Assembly (NCBI GenBank): GCA_026393985.1 | Contig: JAPKZB010000081.1 | Coordinates: 155,942 to 219,941, forward strand | Source of the DNA: Acidobacteriota bacterium | GTDB lineage: Bacteria > Acidobacteriota > Terriglobia > Bryobacterales > Bryobacteraceae | Direction: 5' to 3' | Length of the DNA stretch: 64,000 nucleotides | Shown: piece by piece, positions 25,504-35,150 of the stretch | Numbering within the stretch: the first letter of the stretch is position 1 | Layout of the letters: the number at the start of each line of letters is the position of its first letter | The notes under the pieces: generated by a model | The model's database searches: none | The model's input: the letters and a program-made list of their open reading frames with translations, nothing else | What the model was told of the DNA's origin: nothing | Program-made: the position numbers and the translations under genes

Positions 25504-26237
25504 AGGACGCGAACCTCATACTTCAGCTTTTCGGCCAGAGAGCGGGCGGCCTTTTCGGGGTCCCCGTCGAAGATCTGCACCTGCTTGGACCGGCTGGGGG
25601 CGTAGCCGGGGCCGGCAGTGACCTGCGCCGGTTGCGGCGTGCCGGAGATCTCGCGAATCTCCTTGGTCTTGGCCTTTTTGATGCCCATCAGGGTGGCGTA
25701 GCGGAGCTTGTTGATGCCGCTTTGGATGGTGAGAACGGCGGGCAGCGGCAGGGTGACGTATTGGAACCAGCCATCTTCGAGTTCGCGTTTGACGCGGACG
25801 ACGGCGCCCTGCGGTTCGATGGCCATGATCAGGGTCGCGTGGGCGTTGCCAAGGAGTTCGGCGAGGATGACGCCGGTCTGGCCGCTGCCGATATCGTCCG
25901 ATTGCAGGCCGGTCAGCACGAGGTCGGGCGATTCACTCACGACGGCTTCCCGCAGAAGATGGGCCACGCCGAGGGCGTCGAGTTGGCCGAGGTCTTCGAC
26001 CAGAATATGCACGCCGCGGTCGGCGCCTTTGGCCAAGGCTTCGCGGATGGCCGTGACAACGCGCGGCGGACCCGCCGTAACGACCACCACCTCCCCACCC
26101 TGGGCTTCGCGCAACTGCAGAGCGGCTTCAAGAGCGTAAGCGTCCGGTTCGTTGATCTCAAATTGAAGATCCGCTTCCGGGGCGCCGGGCGCCGAATCCC
26201 GGGCCGGCACCTGCTTCAGGGCTACGGCAATTTTCAT
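25500..26237 (-). CDS. etfB: Electron transfer flavoprotein subunit beta
   Basis: 245 aa. Starts MKIAVALKQVPARDS, has EINEPDAYALEAALQLRE (family signature), the AMP-binding GLQSDDIGSGQTGVILAELLG region and ELEDGWFQYVTLPLPAVLTI. The ATG overlaps the fabF stop by 4 nt, and its own stop overlaps etfA, so translation of the three is coupled. Confidence 0.95.
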   Translation of the reverse strand: MKIAVALKQVPARDSAPGAPEADLQFEINEPDAYALEAALQLREAQGGEVVVVTAGPPRVVTAIREALAKGADRGVHILVEDLGQLDALGVAHLLREAVVSESPDLVLTGLQSDDIGSGQTGVILAELLGNAHATLIMAIEPQGAVVRVKRELEDGWFQYVTLPLPAVLTIQSGINKLRYATLMGIKKAKTKEIREISGTPQPAQVTAGPGYAPSRSKQVQIFDGDPEKAARSLAEKLKYEVRVL

Positions 26238-27502
26238 GGCTGGTACTTCTTAAAGATCAAACCGCCGTTGGTGCCGCCGAAGCCGAAAGAGTTGCTCATG
26301 GCGACGTCAATCTTCATGGGCCGGGCCACGTTGGGGACGTAGTCGAGGTCGCAGGCGGGATCGGGCGTCTCGTGGTTGATGGTCGGCGGGGCGATCTGGT
26401 CGCGAATGGCGAGCACGGCGATACCGGCTTCGAGGCCGCCGGCGCCGCCGAGCAGATGGCCGGTCATGGACTTGGTGGAACTGATGGCCAACTTGTAGGC
26501 ATGGTCGCCGAAGGCGCGTTTGATGGCGGTGGTTTCGAGCTTATCGCCGAGATCGGTGGAGGTGGCGTGGGCGTTCAGGTAGTCCACGTCCGAGGGTTCG
26601 ATGCCGGCGTCGCGGATGGCGGCGCGCATCATGCGGAAGGGGCCATCGCCGTCTTCGCTCGGGGCCGTCATATGGAAGGCGTCGCCGCTCATGCCGTAGC
26701 CGACGATTTCAGCCAGGATGTTGGCGCCACGAGCCTTGGCAAACTCCAACTCTTCGAGCATCAGGATGCCGGCGCCTTCGCCGATGACGAAGCCGTCGCG
26801 ATCCTTATCCCAGGGGCGGGAGGCGCGCTGCGGATCGTCGTTGCGGGTGGACAGCGCGCGGAGCGCGGCAAAGCCGCCCACACTCAGGGGCGTAATGGCC
26901 GCCTCGGCGCCGCCGCAGATCATGGCATCGGCATCGCCACGCTGAATGATCTTGAACGAGTCGCCCACGGCGTGCGCCCCGGTCGTGCAGGCGGTCGCCA
27001 CCGCCGAGTTCGGCCCCTTGGCGCCGGTCCGGATCGAGACCTGCCCGCTGGCGAGATTCACAATGGTAGCCGGAATGAAGAAGGGGGAGATCTTGGACGG
27101 GCCGCCTTCGAGCAGTTTCGAGTGCTCCCGTTCGATGACTTCGAAGCCACCGATTCCGCTGCCGATGTAGACGCCAATGTTCTCGGCGTTCGAAGCATCG
27201 ATCTTTAAGCCGGAGGAGGCGAGTGCTTCATCGGAGGCTGCGATAGCAAACATCATGAACCGGCCCAGCTTCTTCAACTCCTTCCGCTCAATCCAACGGG
27301 AGGGATCGAATTCCTTCACCTCACCGGCGAAACGGCAAGCGAAGCCGGTCGTGTCAAAAAGCGTGATGGGAGCGATGGCGCTCCGGCCAGCGATCAACCC
27401 TTCCCAGGTGGAATCGGTGCCAATCCCCAAACCGGAGACCAGCCCGACGCCCGTCACCACTACTCTTCGCTTGTAGAACACGTTTTTTGATTGTTCAGCC
27501 AA
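26234..27502 (-). CDS. fabF: Beta-ketoacyl-ACP synthase II
   Basis: 422 aa. Condensing enzyme of fatty-acid elongation. Catalytic triad visible: Cys in ATACTTGAHAVG, His in NAHATSTDLGD, His in STKSMTGHLLGGAGG; C-terminal NSFGFGGTNGGLIF. The start RRVVVTGVGLVSGLG follows a short N-terminal extension (MAEQSKNVFYK). acpP lies 51 bp upstream in the same direction; etfB overlaps the 3' end. Confidence 0.96.
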   Translation of the reverse strand: MAEQSKNVFYKRRVVVTGVGLVSGLGIGTDSTWEGLIAGRSAIAPITLFDTTGFACRFAGEVKEFDPSRWIERKELKKLGRFMMFAIAASDEALASSGLKIDASNAENIGVYIGSGIGGFEVIEREHSKLLEGGPSKISPFFIPATIVNLASGQVSIRTGAKGPNSAVATACTTGAHAVGDSFKIIQRGDADAMICGGAEAAITPLSVGGFAALRALSTRNDDPQRASRPWDKDRDGFVIGEGAGILMLEELEFAKARGANILAEIVGYGMSGDAFHMTAPSEDGDGPFRMMRAAIRDAGIEPSDVDYLNAHATSTDLGDKLETTAIKRAFGDHAYKLAISSTKSMTGHLLGGAGGLEAGIAVLAIRDQIAPPTINHETPDPACDLDYVPNVARPMKIDVAMSNSFGFGGTNGGLIFKKYQP

Positions 27503-27553
27503 TCAAGATCTCCTCCCGCCCGGCCAGAGGCAGGTTCACCCTCACTTGGATGC

Positions 27554-27790
27554 TTATTTCTTCGCTTTGGCTTCGATGTAATCGATGGCGTCCCGCACGG
27601 TCTTGATCTTCTCGGAGTCGTCATCTGGAATATTCAGATCAAACGCCTCTTCAAACGCCATCACGAGTTCGACGAGGTCGAGCGAATCGGCACCCAGATC
27701 GTCGACGAAGGAGGCAGTAGCATCGACTTGCGCCTCATCCACACCCAACTGTTCGACGATGATCTGTTTCACTTTCTGATCAACTGACAT
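27554..27790 (-). CDS. acpP: Acyl carrier protein
   Basis: 78 aa, acidic. Phosphopantetheine site Ser in [16 protein letters not shown]. Carries acyl chains for FabF. An AAGAG stretch lies about 6 nt before the ATG, with a further AGGAG upstream. First gene of the acpP-fabF-etfB-etfA series, divergent from the esterase at 27906; the 115-bp gap must hold both promoters. Confidence 0.97.
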   Translation of the reverse strand: MSVDQKVKQIIVEQLGVDEAQVDATASFVDDLGADSLDLVELVMAFEEAFDLNIPDDDSEKIKTVRDAIDYIEAKAKK

Positions 27791-27905
27791 AAAAACTCTT
27801 TTTGTTCTCCTCTGAACTTCCCGATTCTAGCGGTTGGGCCCGTTGGGCCGCAAGCGGTAGACCGCGCATTGAACCGACCCTCTTCTTTTAGCACAATAGG
27901 AGTCT

Positions 27906-28541
27906 GTGCGCGTCATCTACCTCCATGGATTTGCGTCTAGTCCTTCCTCGCGGAAGGCCTGCTTTTTTGCCGAAAGGCTGCGGCAGGCCGGAGCAACATG
28001 CGACATCCCGGCCCTGGACGGGGGGGACTTTTTCGGGTTGACCCTCTCGCGGCAGTTGGCCGTGATCGATGCCGTGGCCGCGGGAGAGCGGGTTACGCTC
28101 ATCGGGTCGAGCATGGGCGGATATCTCGCCGCGCTCTACGCGGCGAGCCATGCCAACGTGGAGCGCGTGGTGCTGCTGGCGCCTGCGTTCGGCTTTGCGC
28201 GGCGCTGGCCGCAGCGGTTAGGGGAGGGGGTGGTAGCGCGGTGGCGGGCCGAAGGATCGATGGAAGTCTTCCACTACGCGGCGGGCGAGGCGAGGCGCGT
28301 GAGCATTGCCCTGCTCGACGACGGCGCACAGTATCCGGACTTCCCGCAGGTGCGGCAACCGGCGCTGCTTTTTCACGGCAGGCAGGACGATGTCGTACCG
28401 TACACCTTCTCCGAGGAGTTTCAGGCGCTGCATCCGGCGGCGCAGCTACACTTGTTCGAGTCTGGCCACGAATTGACCGATGTGCTGGAGCCGATGTGGC
28501 GGTTGACGGCGGATTTTCTGGGGTTAGCAAACCATGGCTGA
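27906..28541 (+). CDS. YqiA/YcfP-like alpha/beta-fold esterase
   Basis: 211 aa from GTG 27906 with AGGAG 6 nt upstream. RVIYLHGFASSPSSRKA gives the oxyanion region, GSSMGGYLAALYA the nucleophile elbow (Ser), FHGRQDDVVPY the Asp and FESGHELTD the His: a complete triad. The family is esterases of unknown natural substrate. Overlaps the hldE-type gene by 8 nt. Confidence 0.85.
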   Translation: MRVIYLHGFASSPSSRKACFFAERLRQAGATCDIPALDGGDFFGLTLSRQLAVIDAVAAGERVTLIGSSMGGYLAALYAASHANVERVVLLAPAFGFARRWPQRLGEGVVARWRAEGSMEVFHYAAGEARRVSIALLDDGAQYPDFPQVRQPALLFHGRQDDVVPYTFSEEFQALHPAAQLHLFESGHELTDVLEPMWRLTADFLGLANHG

Positions 28542-29016
28542 TTTTTTTACGCGGGAAGAGTTGGTGGCGCAGCGGGCGCGCTGGAAGAGCGAAGGACGCA
28601 AGGTGGTGTTCACCAACGGGTGCTACGACATTCTGCATCCGGGGCACATCCGGCTGCTCGAAAGCGCCCGCTCGCTTGGCGATGTGCTGGTGCTGGCGCT
28701 GAACACGGATGACTCGGTGGCGCGCTTGAAGGGCCCGACGCGTCCCCTGCTCAGCGAGCAGCAACGGACGCAGATGGCGTTGGCGCTCGCCGCCGTTGAC
28801 GCCGTGACGCTGTTTGATGAAGACACGCCGCGGGAGTTGATTGCCGCCGTGCTTCCAGACGTTCTCGTGAAAGGGGCTGACTGGAGCCACTTTATTGCCG
28901 GGCGCGAAGAGGTGGAAGCGGCCGGGGGCGTGGTGATGCCGTTGCCGCTCGAGCCAGGCTATTCGACGACGAATATCGAGAAAGAGATTTTGGACCGCCG
29001 TCCGCCTGGCGAGTGA
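28534..29016 (+). CDS. rfaE2: D-glycero-beta-D-manno-heptose 1-phosphate adenylyltransferase
   Basis: 160 aa, equivalent to the C-terminal domain of HldE as a stand-alone protein. Nucleotidyltransferase motif FTNGCYDILHPGHIRLLESA (HxGH), NTDDSVARLKGPTRPLLSEQ, and YSTTNIEKEI (the STT..I signature). Makes ADP-heptose for LPS inner core. Consistent with lptD and kdsC in this window. Overlaps the esterase gene by 8 nt. Confidence 0.92.
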   Translation: MADFFTREELVAQRARWKSEGRKVVFTNGCYDILHPGHIRLLESARSLGDVLVLALNTDDSVARLKGPTRPLLSEQQRTQMALALAAVDAVTLFDEDTPRELIAAVLPDVLVKGADWSHFIAGREEVEAAGGVVMPLPLEPGYSTTNIEKEILDRRPPGE

Positions 29017-29079
29017 AGCGGCCAGCGGCGCGCCATCTTGTCCCTCCCGCTCTGTCAGACTGGAGGGAAACCTCTCTGA

Positions 29080-32000
29080 ATGACGCACCCCGCTCTTCGC
29101 GATCTTCTTGAATCCCTGGGCCGCGATCCGGCGTTTGACCAGATCATCCGCGGCCTGCGCACGCACACGCACCAGTCCCTCTCGGGGCTCTCGCTGCCCG
29201 CCAAAGCGCTCTATAGCGCCCTGCTGTGGCAGCGCACGGGCCAACCGGTGCTACTCATCACCGACGGCGCGCAGGAGGCCGAAGGGCTCTTTGCCGCGCT
29301 CGAAACCTTTTTCGCAATTGTCGTAAATGACGAAACGAAGCCAAGGCCGCAACTGCTGCCGGCGCTCGACGTACTGCCCTCGCAGGGCCTGTCGCCGCAC
29401 CCGGAGATCAGCGAGCAGCGCGCCGTGGGGCTCTACCGGCTCGCTTCGGGCCTGACGTCGATTACGGTGACGCCCATCGGGTCGGCGCTGCTGCGGACCT
29501 ACCCGGCCAACTTTTACCAACAGTTGGCGCTGGCCGTGAAGCTGAACGATGAGATCGGCATGGAGGATCTGGCCGACCATCTGCGGCGTATCGGCTACAC
29601 GGAACGGGACCCGGTGGAGATGGTGGGCGAGTTTTCCGTGCGCGGCGGCATTGTCGATATCTTTCCGGCCGAATCGGCGCGGCCACTGCGCCTGGAGTTT
29701 TTCGGCGATGCGGTGGACTCGATGCGGCTGTTCGATGTGGAGACGCAGCGGTCGGTGCAGAAGGTGGACCGGGCGGTGATTCTGCCGCTCGTTGAGCATC
29801 CCAAGCCGGGCAATCCGGTGCCGGCCTGGGAGTTCACGCGCGTGCTGACCGAGCCAAGGCCGCAGACGCTGCTTGATCTGGCGTCGGCGGGTCTGGTGGT
29901 GATTGATGAGCCGGAGCAGGTGCGGTCGGCGGCCGAGCGGATGTGGAAGCGTTTGGGTGAAAACCAGCGCGATCTGGTGGCGCCGCCCGAGGACCTCTAT
30001 CTGACATGGACGGAGTTGGGTGCCCAGATCGAGGGACGCAAGCGGGTGACGCTGCGGCAGGTGGAGCTGCTCGGCGAGTCGGCGGCGGGACAGTCAGTGG
30101 ACCTGCATTCGCGGCCGGCGCCGGCCTTCCACGGCAACCTGCCGAACGCGGTGGGCGAGACGCGGAAGCTGGTCGAGCAGGGCTACAAGGTGCTCTACTT
30201 CGCCCCGGCGGTGGGCGAGGTGGAGCGGCTGGCCGATATTCTGCACGAGTACTCGGTGCCGTTCCAGTTGGCGCTGTCGACCGAAGACACGGTTTCGCCG
30301 TTCCACGCCGAACGGGCGCGATTGTTCGGCGGTTCGGCGAGCACGCTGCTGGCCAAGGGCCGCATGACGCGCGGCACGGTGCTGACCGAAGCCAAGCTGG
30401 CGATCATCGGCAGCGAAGACCTTTTCGACTCCTCCGACCTGGTGGCCGATCCGGGATTGAACAAGCGGGCGGCGGCGGCCTTCGCGACCGATATCGCCGA
30501 CCTGAAGCCTGGCGACTTCGTAGTGCACGTGACGCACGGCGTGGGTCGGTTCCTGGGGATCAAGGAGATTCCGCAGGGCGATCAGCAGGGCGATTTTCTG
30601 ATTCTCGAGTACGCCGGCGAATCGAAGCTCTATGTGCCGATGACGCGCCTGGACCTGGTGCAAAAGTTCCGGGGCGCGGGCGAGGGCACCCCGCCGCTCG
30701 ACCGGATGGGCGGGGCGACGTGGGCCAAGACAAAGTCCCGCGTCAAGGCCAAGATGCGGGATATGGCGGACGAGCTGTTAAAGCTCTACGCCGAGCGGCG
30801 CATGGCGGAGGGATTCGGATTTTCGCCCGATTCCAACTGGCAGCGGGAGTTTGAAGACGCCTTTCCCTACAACGCGACCAAGGATCAGTTGCAGGCCGTG
30901 GCCGAGATTAAACGCGACATGGAGCGGGCGCAGCCGATGGACCGGCTGTTATGCGGCGACGTGGGCTTCGGCAAGACCGAGGTGGCCATGCGGGCGGCCT
31001 TCAAGGCGCTTGGCGACGGCAAGCAGGTAGCCGTGTTGACGCCGACCACCGTGCTGAGCTTCCAGCACTATGAAACCTTCAAGCGGCGCTTCGCCAGCTT
31101 CCCGGTGAACATCGAGATGCTGAGCCGGTTTCGGACGGCGAACGAGACAAAGAAGATCATCGACGACCTCGGGCACGGGAAGGTGGATATCCTGATCGGG
31201 ACACACCGGCTGCTGTCGAAAGATGTGGAGTTTATCGACCTTGGGCTGCTGATCGTCGATGAGGAGCAGCGGTTCGGGGTTCGGCATAAGGAGCGGCTGA
31301 AGCAGTTGCGGCACAACATCGACGTGCTGACCATGTCGGCGACGCCGATTCCGCGCACGCTGCATATGTCGCTGCTGGGGCTGCGGGATATGAGCGTGAT
31401 TGAGACGCCGCCCAAGGACCGGCTGAGCGTGCAGACGGTGGTGGCGCACTACAATGCCGACCTGATCCGTTCGGCGATTGAGTTGGAAGTCAACCGCGGC
31501 GGGCAAGTGTATTTTGTGCATAACCGGGTGGACACGATCTATCAGCGGGCGGCCTGGATTCAGGAAAAGATGCCGGGGGTCCGGGTGGGCGTGGGCCATG
31601 GGCAGATGGGCGAGGCGGCGCTCGAAAAGGTGCTGCTGGGCTTCATGAAGCACGAATTCGATGTGTTTGTGTGCACGACGATCATTGAAAACGGTATTGA
31701 TATTCCATTAGCGAATACTATTCTGATTGAGAACGCCGAGAAGTACGGGCTCTCCGAGTTGTATCAGTTGCGCGGGCGGGTGGGGCGGTCCAACCGGCGG
31801 GCGTATGCCTATTTGTTAGTGCCGGAGAACAAGGACCTGACCGAGATTGCGCGCAAGCGGTTGGCGGCGTTGAAGGAGTTCAGCGACCTGGGAGCGGGGT
31901 TCAAGATTGCGGCGCTCGATCTGGAGTTGCGCGGGTCGGGCAACCTGCTCGGCGGCGAGCAGCACGGGCAGATGGACGCGGTGGGCTACGACACCTATTT

Positions 32001-32511
32001 GAAACTGCTCGAAGACACGGTGCGGGAGTTGAAGGGCGAGGAGGTGCCGCCCGAGATTCATGCGACGATTTCACTCGGCCTGGATATCCGGATACCGGCC
32101 AGTTACATTGCCGAGGAGTTGCAGCGGTTGCGCGCGTATAAAAAAATCGCCTCGCTCAATTCGCAACTGGAGGCGGCTAAGATTCTTGAGGAGTTTGCCG
32201 ACCGGTACGGTCCGCCGCCGGAGGCGGTGAAGACGCTCACGAGTTTCTCGCTGGTGCGGGCGACGGCGCAGCGTCTGGGGATCGAATCGATCGACCGGCG
32301 GCAGGGATACTTCAACATTAAGGTGCATGCGGAGGCGCGGATCCGGCCCGAGGGATTGATGGAGATTGTGACGGCGACGCCGGGGGCGCAGTTCACCCCG
32401 GCGGGCGTCTTGCGGCTTCCGGCGGATGCCTTTGCCGCCGAGCCGGCTGGAAAGTTACTGGACTATCTGCAGGACACCCTGCACACTTTGGATTTTGTGG
32501 CGCTAAAATAG
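29080..32511 (+). CDS. mfd: Transcription-repair coupling factor Mfd
   Basis: 1143 aa. UvrB-like N-terminal modules (DYTERDPVEMVGEFSVRGG-type block: RVSFRG equivalent FSVRGGIVDIFPAE), RNA polymerase interaction domain at KPGDFVVHVTHGVGRFLGI (~483), Walker A GDVGFGKTEVAMRAAFKAL (~626), DEEQ in LLIVDEEQRFGVRH, SATPIPRTLHM, helicase motif VI QLRGRVGRSNRRAYAY, and the TRCF C-terminal domain. Displaces stalled RNA polymerase and recruits UvrA. Head of a run of four same-strand genes. Confidence 0.97.
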   Translation: MTHPALRDLLESLGRDPAFDQIIRGLRTHTHQSLSGLSLPAKALYSALLWQRTGQPVLLITDGAQEAEGLFAALETFFAIVVNDETKPRPQLLPALDVLPSQGLSPHPEISEQRAVGLYRLASGLTSITVTPIGSALLRTYPANFYQQLALAVKLNDEIGMEDLADHLRRIGYTERDPVEMVGEFSVRGGIVDIFPAESARPLRLEFFGDAVDSMRLFDVETQRSVQKVDRAVILPLVEHPKPGNPVPAWEFTRVLTEPRPQTLLDLASAGLVVIDEPEQVRSAAERMWKRLGENQRDLVAPPEDLYLTWTELGAQIEGRKRVTLRQVELLGESAAGQSVDLHSRPAPAFHGNLPNAVGETRKLVEQGYKVLYFAPAVGEVERLADILHEYSVPFQLALSTEDTVSPFHAERARLFGGSASTLLAKGRMTRGTVLTEAKLAIIGSEDLFDSSDLVADPGLNKRAAAAFATDIADLKPGDFVVHVTHGVGRFLGIKEIPQGDQQGDFLILEYAGESKLYVPMTRLDLVQKFRGAGEGTPPLDRMGGATWAKTKSRVKAKMRDMADELLKLYAERRMAEGFGFSPDSNWQREFEDAFPYNATKDQLQAVAEIKRDMERAQPMDRLLCGDVGFGKTEVAMRAAFKALGDGKQVAVLTPTTVLSFQHYETFKRRFASFPVNIEMLSRFRTANETKKIIDDLGHGKVDILIGTHRLLSKDVEFIDLGLLIVDEEQRFGVRHKERLKQLRHNIDVLTMSATPIPRTLHMSLLGLRDMSVIETPPKDRLSVQTVVAHYNADLIRSAIELEVNRGGQVYFVHNRVDTIYQRAAWIQEKMPGVRVGVGHGQMGEAALEKVLLGFMKHEFDVFVCTTIIENGIDIPLANTILIENAEKYGLSELYQLRGRVGRSNRRAYAYLLVPENKDLTEIARKRLAALKEFSDLGAGFKIAALDLELRGSGNLLGGEQHGQMDAVGYDTYLKLLEDTVRELKGEEVPPEIHATISLGLDIRIPASYIAEELQRLRAYKKIASLNSQLEAAKILEEFADRYGPPPEAVKTLTSFSLVRATAQRLGIESIDRRQGYFNIKVHAEARIRPEGLMEIVTATPGAQFTPAGVLRLPADAFAAEPAGKLLDYLQDTLHTLDFVALK
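32504..32509 (+). promoter_or_regulatory. -10 box TAAAAT before the parvulin gene
   Basis: TAAAAT (five of six matches to consensus) overlaps the mfd stop and ends 9 nt before the ATG at 32519; could give the downstream three genes their own promoter. Confidence 0.35.
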
Positions 32512-32518
32512 GGACCAT

Positions 32519-33658
32519 ATGAAGTTGCCGATTTTCGGTTTGCTATTGCTCGGTGCGGGCCTGTATGCCGCCGATGTGAAGGTGATGGAGCAGATCGTTG
32601 CCAAGGTCAACGGCGAGATCATCACGCGCACGGAGATTGACCGGATGACCAAGGGGCTCTACGACGCGGCGCGCGAGCAGAAAGTGCCGGCTGGGGATGT
32701 CGAGCGGATGGTGCAGGAGCGGGCCAAGGATCTGCTGCGCGAAAAGATCGATCAGATGCTGCTCGTGCAGAAGGGTAAAGAGTTGAACATCAACGTCGAC
32801 CCGGACGTGACCAAGCAGATCGCCCGGATCCAGCAGGGTACGAAAATCGCCGACCAGGAGAAGTTCCAGCAGTTCGTCAAAGAGCAGACCGGGATGAGCT
32901 TTGAGGACTACAAGGCCGAGACGAAGAACCAGTTTCTGACGCGGCGGGTGATCGGCCAGGAGGTCTCCTCGAAGGTTTCCGTTTCGCGGGCCGAGGCGCA
33001 GAAGTACTACGACGAGCACAAAGCGGAGTTCCAGCGTGAGGAGCGCGTCTTCCTCCGGGAGATCTTCCTGGGCACGGACGGCAAGGACGCCAAGGCGCAG
33101 GAGGCCGTCGAGAAGAAGGCCAAGGATCTCGTATCCCGGGCGCGGCGCGGCGAGAAGTTTGGCGATCTGGCGCGGGAGAACTCCGAATCGGAGCCGGCGC
33201 AGAATGAGGGTGAGCTGCCTCCCTACAAGAAGGGCGAGTTGTTGAAGGCGGTTGAGGATGTGATCTGGCCGGCGCCGCGGAACACGGCGGTTGACCCGAT
33301 CAAGCGACCGAACGGCTGGCTGCTGCTATTTGTTGAAGAGCACCATCAGGCCGGGTTGGCGGACTTTGAAGAGGTCCAGGGCGAAATCACCAACAAGCTC
33401 TACACGCCGCGGATGGAGCCGGCGATTCGGGCTTACCTGACGCAGCTGCGGCAGGAGGCGTTTCTCGAAATCCGCGAAGGATTCACCGATACCGGCGCCG
33501 CGCCCGGCAAATCGACCAAGTGGACCGACCCGGCGCAGTTGAAGCCCGAAACGATTACGAAAGAAGAAGTCGCGATGCAGGTGCGCAAGAAGCGTCTGCT
33601 GTGGGCGGTTCCCGTGCCCGGGACGGCGGTAAAGGTGAAATCCACCTCGAAGTCCTAA
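32519..33658 (+). CDS. SurA-like periplasmic peptidyl-prolyl isomerase
   Basis: 379 aa with signal peptide MKLPIFGLLLLGAGLYA. SurA N-terminal chaperone region starts VMEQIVAKVNGEIITRTEID. A single parvulin domain (about 175-275) has LREIFLGTDGKDAKAQEAV, EKFGDLARENSESEPAQNEGELPPYKKGEL. The C-terminal helix region (NKLYTPRMEPAIRAYLTQLR) completes the SurA layout. Likely chaperones outer-membrane proteins such as LptD. The YhaM gene begins immediately after its stop (TAAATG). Confidence 0.88.
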   Translation: MKLPIFGLLLLGAGLYAADVKVMEQIVAKVNGEIITRTEIDRMTKGLYDAAREQKVPAGDVERMVQERAKDLLREKIDQMLLVQKGKELNINVDPDVTKQIARIQQGTKIADQEKFQQFVKEQTGMSFEDYKAETKNQFLTRRVIGQEVSSKVSVSRAEAQKYYDEHKAEFQREERVFLREIFLGTDGKDAKAQEAVEKKAKDLVSRARRGEKFGDLARENSESEPAQNEGELPPYKKGELLKAVEDVIWPAPRNTAVDPIKRPNGWLLLFVEEHHQAGLADFEEVQGEITNKLYTPRMEPAIRAYLTQLRQEAFLEIREGFTDTGAAPGKSTKWTDPAQLKPETITKEEVAMQVRKKRLLWAVPVPGTAVKVKSTSKS

Positions 33659-34714
33659 ATGAAACAACTCGCCAGTCAGCTGGAAGCCAATCAGACCATC
33701 CAGACCACCTTTCTCGTGTTACAGAAAGAGGTCCGGCAGAAAAAGAGCGGAGAGCCGTACCTGTCGCTGACGCTCGGCGATAAGTCGGGCGATGTGGATG
33801 CCAAGATGTGGGACCACGTGGCCGAGGTGATGGATACCTTCGACCGGCACGATTATGTGAAAGTGCGGGGTTTGACGGCGATCTATCAGAACCGGATGCA
33901 GTTGACTGTCCATAAGCTGCAGCGGGCCGACGTCCGGGAGATCGACAAGGCCGACTTTTTCCCCGTTTCGGCGCGGGACCGCGGCGAAATGTTTGCCGAG
34001 CTGCGGCAGCATGTCGACGGCATGAGCGACCCCCACCTGAAGGCGCTGATTGAGGCCTTCTTCAGCGATACGGTGTTGGTGGAAAAGTTCCAGACCGCGC
34101 CGGCCGCTAAGACGATCCACCACGCCTGGATTGGCGGCCTGCTCGAACATGTTCTGTCGCTGGCGACGCTCGCCAAATTTACGGCGCGGCACTATCCGGG
34201 CGTGAATGCAGATCTGCTGCTGACCGGGGTGATTCTGCACGATATCGGCAAGATTGAGGAGTTGACCTACGACCGCGGCTTTGGCTACTCGGACGAGGGG
34301 CAGTTAGTGGGTCATATCCTGATCGGTCTGCGGATGATTGAGGACAAGGTGCGGCAGGTGCCTGGATTTCCGCCCAAGCTGAAGTGGCTGGTCGAGCATC
34401 TGGTGGCAAGTCATCACGGGGAGTTGGCCTACGGGTCGCCGAAGACGCCGGCGACGCTGGAGGCGATGCTGCTGCACCACCTGGACAACCTGGACTCGAA
34501 GGTGGAGACGGTGCGGCAGGCGGTAAGCCGGGATCCGCTCATCGAGGGCAACTGGTCGGCATACATCCCCTCGCTGGAGCGCTCACTGCTCAAACAGGAC
34601 CGGTACCTGCACCCTCCCGCGGCGGCGCCGGCGGTGCCCGTGCGGCAGGAGCCCGCGCGGCCAGCCACAGATTTTGCGGCAAAGCTCTCGGGAGCCTTGC
34701 TGCCGAAGGGATAA
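33659..34714 (+). CDS. YhaM-like 3'-5' exoribonuclease (OB fold plus HD domain)
   Basis: 351 aa. N-terminal OB-fold nucleic-acid-binding domain (YLSLTLGDKSGDVDAKMWDH), then an HD phosphohydrolase domain with IHHAWIGGLLEHVLS, GVILHDIGKIEEL (HD) and HHLDNLDSKV. This is the arrangement of Bacillus YhaM/CBF1 exonucleases that trim RNA or ssDNA 3' ends. A disordered Pro/Ala tail closes the protein. Start directly abuts the parvulin stop and the BlaI gene abuts its own stop, so the three are co-translated. Confidence 0.85.
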   Translation: MKQLASQLEANQTIQTTFLVLQKEVRQKKSGEPYLSLTLGDKSGDVDAKMWDHVAEVMDTFDRHDYVKVRGLTAIYQNRMQLTVHKLQRADVREIDKADFFPVSARDRGEMFAELRQHVDGMSDPHLKALIEAFFSDTVLVEKFQTAPAAKTIHHAWIGGLLEHVLSLATLAKFTARHYPGVNADLLLTGVILHDIGKIEELTYDRGFGYSDEGQLVGHILIGLRMIEDKVRQVPGFPPKLKWLVEHLVASHHGELAYGSPKTPATLEAMLLHHLDNLDSKVETVRQAVSRDPLIEGNWSAYIPSLERSLLKQDRYLHPPAAAPAVPVRQEPARPATDFAAKLSGALLPKG

Positions 34715-35098
34715 ATGCCCCGCTCGCCCCTCAGCCGCGACATTCCACCTCCACTCGAGTTGGCGTGTTTGCGAGTGTTGTGGGCGCTGGGCGAGGGCAA
34801 CGCGAGCCGGGTGCGGGAGGCTTTGGCTCCCGAGCGGCCGTTGGCTTACACCACGGTACTGACGCTGCTCGAACGCTTGGCCAAGCGCGGCCAGTTGGGG
34901 CGGCGCAAGCAGGGCCGGTCGTTCGTCTACACCCCGCTGCGGGATCGGGAGTCGATGCGCCAGGCAGTGGTGGCTGAACTGGTAAACACCTATTTCAATG
35001 GGGATTCCTACGAATTAGTTCTCTGGCTGCAGGGCCTGAGCCGCCCGACAACGGATTCTTACCGGCGGGAGAGCCCGCTCGATGCGACTCTGCTCTAG
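34715..35098 (+). CDS. BlaI/MecI/CopY-type transcriptional repressor
   Basis: 127 aa. Winged helix: LELACLRVLWALGEGNASRVREAL then LAYTTVLTLLERLAKRGQLGRRKQGRSFVYTP, the family signature. The C-terminal dimerisation part ends in YELVLWLQGL. BlaI-family repressors usually pair with a BlaR1/MecR1 M56 sensor protease; none is adjacent. Its gene directly abuts the YhaM stop. Target genes unknown. Confidence 0.85.
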   Translation: MPRSPLSRDIPPPLELACLRVLWALGEGNASRVREALAPERPLAYTTVLTLLERLAKRGQLGRRKQGRSFVYTPLRDRESMRQAVVAELVNTYFNGDSYELVLWLQGLSRPTTDSYRRESPLDATLL

Positions 35099-35150
35099 GC
35101 GAGTTCTGCCGAACGAATCCGGGGGAAGGTGATCGACCGGTATCCGGCGG

